Shown one piece after another: positions 58,345 to 64,000 of a stretch of DNA of 64,000 bases (positions within the stretch are counted from its first letter, which is position 1; the number at the start of each line of letters is the position of its first letter). A program made the position numbers and the translations under genes. Source of the stretch: Phoronis australis (taxonomy: Eukaryota > Phoronida > Phoronidae); the NCBI GenBank assembly GCA_002633005.1, contig NMRA01000294.1, positions 302,948 through 366,947 on the forward strand, given 5' to 3'. The notes under the pieces were generated by a model. It saw only the letters and a list, made by a program, of their open reading frames with translations. It was not told the DNA's origin and made no database searches.

Positions 58345-59413
58345 ATCTTAGTCAAACAATTTAATACTAAAAATTCACAGCGTTTATATATGTGTCACAC
58401 TAACCCATCGAACTGTCTGACAAAAATTTCTTTATAGAAGATATCAGAAAAATAGTGTGTCGTACTTCGCAAAAATTCCACTAAATCATCATAAAAAATT
58501 GTAACTTAATTTAACTCAAAGAAAATTAATGTTAGAAATTTTTTTTAAATTTCAAATTCTCTACTTACGTCTGTCACACTCCCTATAAAGGCAATTTTCT
58601 CAGTCAGATAAAAAGATAGGGGAATAGTTGACATACTTTTTGAAAGCTATCAACGAGATCTATCAATTGATGTATAAATTATTTTCCTAGCGTGCATTTT
58701 TTCACAATTTTATCGCAAAGTTCCTTGATTGTACATCCATCACAAACGGAATTGGTCATTCAGTTTATTCAAGGAATTGTGTAGTTTTTCAGCGCTCGGC
58801 GTAACGAGTTGCAGGTCACATTTGTGACCTGAAATTAGGAAGTGTGAACTGAGATTTTGGCCAGCTCTCATTAAGTCGCCACATGCGACCTGGAATTTCC
58901 AGTGTATGCGAGCTGAGATTTTACGCTTCTCCGCAGATAGGTGACAAACATCAAGTCACTCGAGTGAACCGTGGCTGCTGTTATTTGGTTGTTGTGAAAT
59001 TAAGTTATAAAGAGCTCTAGCAGAGAACCCCACTCACGGTGTTTGTGAACAAGTCGCGTGAAGCTGGGATAATGCAGAATGGATCTTTGATGCGTTTCAT
59101 TGGCTACTAGTATTTTCGACATCTTGAAAATTTTCACCGCGATGACCGTGCTCAGCGACTAGTGCTGTTTTAGTGACATTAATTTTGTGTCAGATTTTAT
59201 TTTGTCATTTTTATCCACACGAGTGTATAGCTGTAGTTTTAGCATACTGCTTTTCACGCTAAACTCGTCCGAGGTGAAGACATTGAGTATGTGACCACGA
59301 GTAAGGTTTCAGACAGTAAGAATGACATGGATGGGGCCATAAAACTACAGTCACATGTCATTAGTCGGAACACAAGACTTTGGCTTAGTACATCTATGGA
59401 TCATTTCTTGCAG

Positions 59414-59609
59414 TACAAAGATGAGGAGGAAGTGGTGTTGTGGATGAACACTGTCGGGCCGTACCACAACCGGCAGGAGACGTACGCTTTCTTCACGCTG
59501 CCGTTCTGTGCTGGGCCCAAGCAAACTATCAGTCATTACCACGAGACAATTGGTGAGGCACTGCAGGGAACTGAGCTGGAGCACAGTGGTTTAGATATCA
59601 GCTTCAAAG
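59414..59609 (+). CDS. TM9SF3: TM9SF3 exon 2
   Basis: Adds 65 codons plus one base. The acceptor is TTTCTTGCAG (ending 59413), the donor AAAG/GTGAGG. It encodes the luminal nonaspanin start: [40 protein letters not shown] and [16 protein letters not shown]. The NRQETY and LPFC blocks are the strongest family signature in the window; TM9SF3 is distinguished from TM9SF1/2/4 by [11 protein letters not shown]. Confidence 0.97.
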
Positions 59610-60102
59610 GTGAGGCTAGTGCAGTTCTGTGCTTGTTTGGCTTACACAAGTGCTTTCCCTATATATTTTCACTTGTTGCGAACATAGAACTGGTTTTGAA
59701 AGATATTGCAAAGGTAGACACATGTTGTAAATTAGAGCCCTGTTTATATTTATGTGTCTTATAGGAATTGAAGTTCAATGGCATTTTTTGAAATTGTGCC
59801 CATTTTGTTAGTGCACCACTAGAAATTGAAAATTCAACTTAAGATTTCTCTTTGTTTTGAAAGAGAAGACAACAGCTTGATGTGTGACCGTGTTTTGACC
59901 ACATTGGTTGGCGTTTAAATTTGTTGTGCAAAGTTTTTAACCAAAATGAAGGGACAAGAGAGTACTTTTAAAGTAGAAATGGTGAGGTATACGAGTGCAC
60001 AGGACACAGGTAGTCCCAGGTGTTCAAACAGTCGAAAAGTGTGAGGTGAGCATTTAGTCAAACATAGGTTTTAAACCTTAGGAGTAGTACGATAATTGGT
60101 TT

Positions 60103-60402
60103 GAAGTCTGTGGTAGGATATAATAATGTTGGGCGGCTGGCTGACTATATGACAAAGGATGGTGAAGTCTGTGGTAGGATGTAATAATGTTGGTCGACTG
60201 ACTGACTATATAACAGAGGATGGGAAGTCTGTGGTAGGATGTAATAATGTTGGTCGACTGACTGACTCTATAACAGAGGATGGTGAAGTCTGTGCTAGGA
60301 TGTAATAATGTTGGTCGACTGACTGACTCTATAACAGAGGATGGTGAAGTCTGGGGTAGGATGTAATAATGTTGGTCCCCTGGCTGACTATATAACAGGA
60401 TG
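60103..60402. repeat. 60/61-bp minisatellite, five units, TM9SF3 intron 2
   Basis: Units start GAAGTCTGTGGTAGGATGTA at 60103, 60164, 60224, 60285 and 60346 and contain TTGGTCGACTGACTGACTAT. Open in the minus frame but with no family. Confidence 0.9.
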
Positions 60403-61369
60403 AGTGCTGTGTAAACACTTGTAAAGCAAACATGTCCCTGGTTGGTCATTAGTAAGGAATATGGTTGTGAATGACAAGAAATGGCACATGATCTCTTAGA
60501 ATGTTTCAGTTGTTGAGCTAATCACATGTGTTACTTTGTTGCTTTCTTCTCTACTTAATGAAATATTCAAGGTTGTGTTCAGCAAAGCCTTTATCTGTTT
60601 ACTGTCTCTAAGGATACACTGTAATTTTGTAGTTTCATGTGCACACTTTAACTTTGTAGTCTGTAGGCCTTATCATCTTTACATGTGTGCATGTGTGTGT
60701 GTATATATCATATGTAAAACGCTTAGCTTAACGCCAGCTTGCCAAATGCAGCTTATCGAAAATCCCTGGTCACCAAATGAAACTGAGTTCGCCAAAACAG
60801 GTTGGAACTCGGCGACCAAGACCAAAAAACGCATGCTGCTGTCACCAGTATTAAAAATCGTGTATACTTGTACTTTGTCCTGTAAATATACAGCATTAGT
60901 GGTGTATTGCAGTACAAATACCCTGATGCTGCGTATCAGCGCATCAGAATAGACTATGCAAGGCTAATGTTTGTGCCATCTTCCCACTGGGGTCCCTGTG
61001 TTGACTCTATGATCACTTGAACAACGTTTACCCGAGTTCATAATTTATTCAGATATATTTCCAAGTTGTATTTAGGTTTGATCACCCTGGCTCAATTTAA
61101 CTGAAACCCTCTTACCAAGAGAAAATCCAAGTAATAGAAATCGCTGGCCACACGTGATTCATGGTCTGACTTTGCCCAGTTTTGGCCGAGCAATTACGAC
61201 TTTTGTCTGGTTGCTTCCTCTTTTAATTTGAGCATGTTTGGTATGTTTGAAGCGAATTTCGGATGAATTTTTGTCTTGAATTTGCTATTCGCTGTGGAAA
61301 TATCATGGTGACTTGGGATTTTTCTGAAGTCGCATTGGCGAGTTGCATGTCGCCAAATTGAGTACTGAC

Positions 61370-61404
61370 AAACACACACGCATACGCACACACTCACACA
61401 CTCA
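61370..61404. repeat. CA-rich microsatellite, TM9SF3 intron 2
   Basis: ACACACACGCATACGCACAC followed by ACTCACACACTC, adjoining the 41-bp array. Confidence 0.85.
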
Positions 61405-61408
61405 AACA

Positions 61409-61660
61409 CTGGGTGTCCCCCTCACTACCTCAGTATTGGCCCTTGCAATGTATTCAGGTATTCAGTGCCCATCCTACACCCCCTCAGTATTGGCCCTTTC
61501 ATTGGGTGTCCCTCCCTCATTCCCTCAGTATTGACCCTTACATTGGGTGTCCCTCCCTCTCTCCCTCAGTATTGGCCCTTACATTGGATGCTCCGCCTTC
61601 ACTCCCTCAGTATTGACTCCTACATTGTGTGTACCTCCCTCACTCTCTCAGTATTGTCCG
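61409..61660. repeat. 41-bp minisatellite, six units, TM9SF3 intron 2
   Basis: CTCAGTATTGGCCCTT recurs at 61429, 61483, 61524, 61565, 61606 and 61647; the last five are exactly 41 bp apart. Each unit includes CATTGGGTGTCCCTCCCTC. It lies about 140 bp before exon 3. Confidence 0.9.
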
Positions 61661-61803
61661 TTAGTCTATTCCTGTCTTCACCCTCTCCTACTTCCGTCTA
61701 TGCCATTCGTCCCCTTTCCTTCACTACGTCCTCCTCTACATAGACTGAATGCAGTGTGTTATTGGCATTGAATCTACCCTAATGCATTTGCTTTTTGCCT
61801 TAG

Positions 61804-61926
61804 TTGATGTTGGTAAGACACCATTCTGTACTGTGACACTGTCGGAGGACAAAGCACGTCTGTTTACTTATGCTGTGAAGAACCACTACTGGTATCAGAT
61901 GTACATAGACGACCTGCCAGTGTGGG
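61804..61926 (+). CDS. TM9SF3: TM9SF3 exon 3
   Basis: A 123-bp exon after TTTTTGCCTTAG, ending TGGG/GTGAGT, phase 1 to 1. It encodes DVGKTPFCTVTLSED, ARLFTYAVKNHYWYQMYIDD and LPVWG. The AVKNHYWYQMYIDDLPxWG block is nearly invariant in this family and forms part of the luminal domain. Confidence 0.97.
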
Positions 61927-62107
61927 GTGAGTAAGTTATGCAACATACCTTATGTTGAAGTTGAACAACAGGAAGGACTTTTCTAACAAAATTTTTCACA
62001 TTGTGTATGCTTCTGGTATAATTATCTCTCCGACAATGGTTCAGCAAAACTTAGCCTGACTGATTACTTAGCAAGTGTTGTTATTCTAGTTCTCTGTTAT
62101 CGTGCAG

Positions 62108-62346
62108 GCATTGTTGGTGAGATAGAGGAAGGTGGTGAGGGTTACTATATATGGACTCATAAGAAGTTAGACATTGGTTACAACGGCAACCAGATTGTTG
62201 ATGTGAATCTCACCAGCGAGGTCAAGGTTTTGGTTGACCCCTCCGTAAAAGTCAGCTTCACTTATGAAGTCAAGTGGCACAGGTCAAACATCAAGTTTGT
62301 GGACAGATTTGACAAGTACTTGGATCCTAATTTCTTCCAGCACAGG
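62108..62346 (+). CDS. TM9SF3: TM9SF3 exon 4
   Basis: A 239-bp exon; acceptor TATCGTGCAG, donor AGG/GTAGGC, phase 1 to 0. It encodes [34 protein letters not shown], the VSFTYEVKW block and [13 protein letters not shown] just ahead of the first membrane helix. One sequon (NLTS) is present in the luminal part. Confidence 0.97.
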
Positions 62347-63057
62347 GTAGGCATTCTTAGTAACGAGCACTTCAAGTGTCGAGTGTTACTGGCACACTTT
62401 CCAAGGATTAGTTTAAACTAGAGGTGTAGCCTCGTTACCTTTTTACCCGAGTCACGGTGGGGGTGCAGTCTTAAAGTAGAACTTGCTTGCTGATTCCTTA
62501 TCTTTCTGATTGCTTGGCCTAATTGATTAGAAACACAATAAAACAATGGTGTGAATGTGAAGTAGGTTTAAAATTGCCAAATGTTTTTAAGGACGAGTTT
62601 TGTGGCGAAAATGATCTGCCGCAAATCTCTGAACTGTGTCCATTAAGTATCGGGACGTGTTGCCGAGGAATAACACTGCATGATGCGAGCTTTGTGAGCC
62701 TGAGAGGTACACCATTAGTACAAAGGTCACCTATTTGCAGATTTTTTGTTTTCATATTTATAAGTTGTCAATGAACACAACTGCACTTTGTTTAGCGTAG
62801 ATTATGTTAAAATAACATTGCCGTGTTCTTGCTATGCACTAGCCATTAGCACTGTTAGGAGCATGCGAATACATCTTTAAAGGATATCATATTGTTCTCT
62901 CTTCTTATTTTCTGCCTATTTTAAGTTTTCTTCCTCATTTTACTTGTCATGAAATAAAACTCCAGACATCCAATTATGTTAAAGCTGAAAAAAATAGAGC
63001 TTTTGTTGGACTTTGATACCAAAGCACAACGTTGATGATTGATGTACTTAATTTCAG

Positions 63058-63189
63058 ATTCATTGGTTTTCTATCTTCAACTCTTTCATGATGGTCATCT
63101 TTTTGGTGGGTCTTGTTACCATGATCCTTATGCGCACCCTACGTAAGGACTACGCCCGTTACAGCAAAGACGAGGAAATGGACGATATG
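63058..63189 (+). CDS. TM9SF3: TM9SF3 exon 5 (first membrane helix of the nonaspanin core)
   Basis: A 132-bp exon after TTAATTTCAG, ending GATATG/GTATGT, phase 0. It encodes [20 protein letters not shown] and [20 protein letters not shown], the first helix of the multi-span domain followed by a basic and then acidic cytosolic segment ending MDDM. The continuation expected in the family (DRDLGDEYGW) is not in the window, so the next exon is to the right. Confidence 0.96.
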
Positions 63190-63540
63190 GTATGTTGACT
63201 CCAACTGTCTGTTGTCAGTTTTTCTTCATGAACATATTAAACCTGTGATGTGGAAAATGCCGCCCCAGTCTGATTGTCAGTGACTGAGTGGCACATTTCA
63301 TCTGAGGTCTGATACTAATAAATACCTCAACATAAGTTTGGAAATTGTGTTCGCTCGTCTGTGTTTTCATTATCTTTGGTTTATTTTAATTGTGTTGCAT
63401 ACCTATGAAAACCTCAGGCATTCCCCTTCCCAACAATACCACATTTTGTTAATAATTTTTTTATGTGCTCAGTAACTTTGCTGCCAAAGGGGGGTTGGTC
63501 TCGAAGTCAATGTTGCAAATTTCCCTGTTTTTGCCAAGCA

Positions 63541-63918
63541 GTGTCACCACCATTGATGACATCCTAAATGTACTAAAAAATACACTGAGGCGATATCCTG
63601 CTGCCAGTGTCAATCTGCAGTCTGAAACGTATGCGACCTAATTCCATCTTCCAAGATGATAATGTGTGCCTCCACCGAGCCAAGCATGTGAGAGACCATC
63701 TGTGCCACGTGGTAGTACAGCAAATCGAATGGCCGCATGCAGCTCAGACTGAACCCTATCGAACACTTGTGGAACCAACTCCGACAGGCTGTACATGAGT
63801 GACTGACCAAAACAACCACTGTGGCTTATTTAAGGCGCTTACTGGCTCAGGAGTGGAATGCCTTAATGCAGCATTGCATTGCCAGGCGTGCGAAGAAGGT
63901 GTGTCGCTGTAGTGACTG
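63541..63918 (+). pseudogene. Tc1-like transposase C-terminal relic, TM9SF3 intron 5
   Basis: The first frame reads FQDDNVCLHRAKHVRDHL, the DDE-domain block around the second catalytic Asp of Tc1/mariner transposases. After a frameshift near 63735 the next frame reads LRLNPIEHLWNQLRQAVHE, an in-frame stop, then TTVAYLRRLLAQEWNAL and RRAKKVCRC. NPIEHLW carries the third catalytic acidic region (Glu at the usual Tc1 position). Upstream codons to about 63541 look related but contain several stops. No N-terminal HTH or terminal inverted repeats are seen. Non-functional. Confidence 0.88.
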
Positions 63919-64000
63919 AGAATGGTTCGTCAACCCGACTCTGAGAAGGATGTCACTGTTGTCTATCAGTCAGACCTCACTACAGTACTGTTTATCAGTC

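Larger units (their letters stand above)
55486..64000 (+). other. TM9SF3: TM9SF3 gene, 5' part; truncated by the window end
   Basis: Five coding exons (55486-55581, 59414-59609, 61804-61926, 62108-62346, 63058-63189) join in phases 0, 1, 1, 0 and 0 to give 262 residues without a stop. All introns are GT-AG: 3832, 2194, 181 and 711 bp, then an open fifth intron. Vertebrate TM9SF3 has about 589 residues, so the remaining eight or so membrane helices and the stop lie beyond the right edge. Introns 1, 2 and 5 are loaded with repeats and mobile-element remains. Confidence 0.93.

Noticed and set aside
59291-59413. N-terminal extension of TM9SF3 exon 2 from an intronic ATG
   Set aside because: The TTTCTTGCAG acceptor and the exact join to exon 1 explain the exon start.
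59610-59764. Read-through of TM9SF3 exon 2
   Set aside because: Sequence after GTGAGG is intronic; exon 3 restores the family alignment.
60078-60449. 123-codon minus-strand repeat protein
   Set aside because: By-product of the 61-bp minisatellite in a TM9SF3 intron.
61343-61771. Proline/serine-rich proteins in several plus frames
   Set aside because: Open frames are a by-product of the 41-bp minisatellite in a TM9SF3 intron.

Overview
The window looks like genomic DNA of a non-vertebrate animal, probably a marine invertebrate. Phylum cannot be settled from sequence alone. Reasons: GT-AG introns with short coding exons, a metazoan TM9SF3 orthologue, a CISH/SOCS2-type gene, a rhodopsin-class GPCR, AT-rich long intergenic stretches, and many small inverted-repeat elements, tRNA-derived SINEs and minisatellites. 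There is nothing bacterial or operon-like. Isolated N bases (near 31843, 36166, 47221) show a draft assembly.

Layout. 1-8900: gene-poor, with a foldback element (914-1334), a 27-bp minisatellite (4564-4751), a 37-bp minisatellite (6660-6846) and one unrecognised ORF near the left edge. 8916-10301 (minus): a one-exon 461-residue class A GPCR of peptide-receptor type. 10302-43545: over 30 kb with no convincing gene. It holds two copies of a 13-bp-TIR MITE with perfect 5-bp target duplications (14183-14426 and 39066-39322), a LINE reverse-transcriptase relic (18340-18720), a family of GTAAAATGTAACA motifs, tRNA-derived SINEs, a THAP-domain relic (27249-27436), a 0.95-kb TIR element and a 0.76-kb foldback element. 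43546-44455 (minus): a two-exon SOCS-family gene (CISH/SOCS2 type) whose promoter carries two TTCN3GAA STAT-type sites, a CArG box, an ETS core, a CRE and an E-box within 90 bp. 45324-47773: a 156-bp MITE and a 0.55-kb tandem duplication with an N at the junction. 47774-55485: mainly repeats. 55486 to the right edge (plus): the first five coding exons of TM9SF3 (262 codons); the gene continues beyond the window. Its introns hold a 227-bp-arm inverted repeat, a 418-bp hAT-like MITE, two minisatellites and a Tc1-like transposase relic.

The three solid genes have unrelated cell roles (neuropeptide-type receptor, cytokine-signalling feedback inhibitor, secretory-pathway nonaspanin), and nothing suggests co-regulation. 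The most informative points are the STAT-site architecture of the SOCS promoter, the non-canonical receptor (no DRY arginine context, no TM3-ECL2 disulfide), and several apparently family-level small inverted-repeat elements with clean boundaries.
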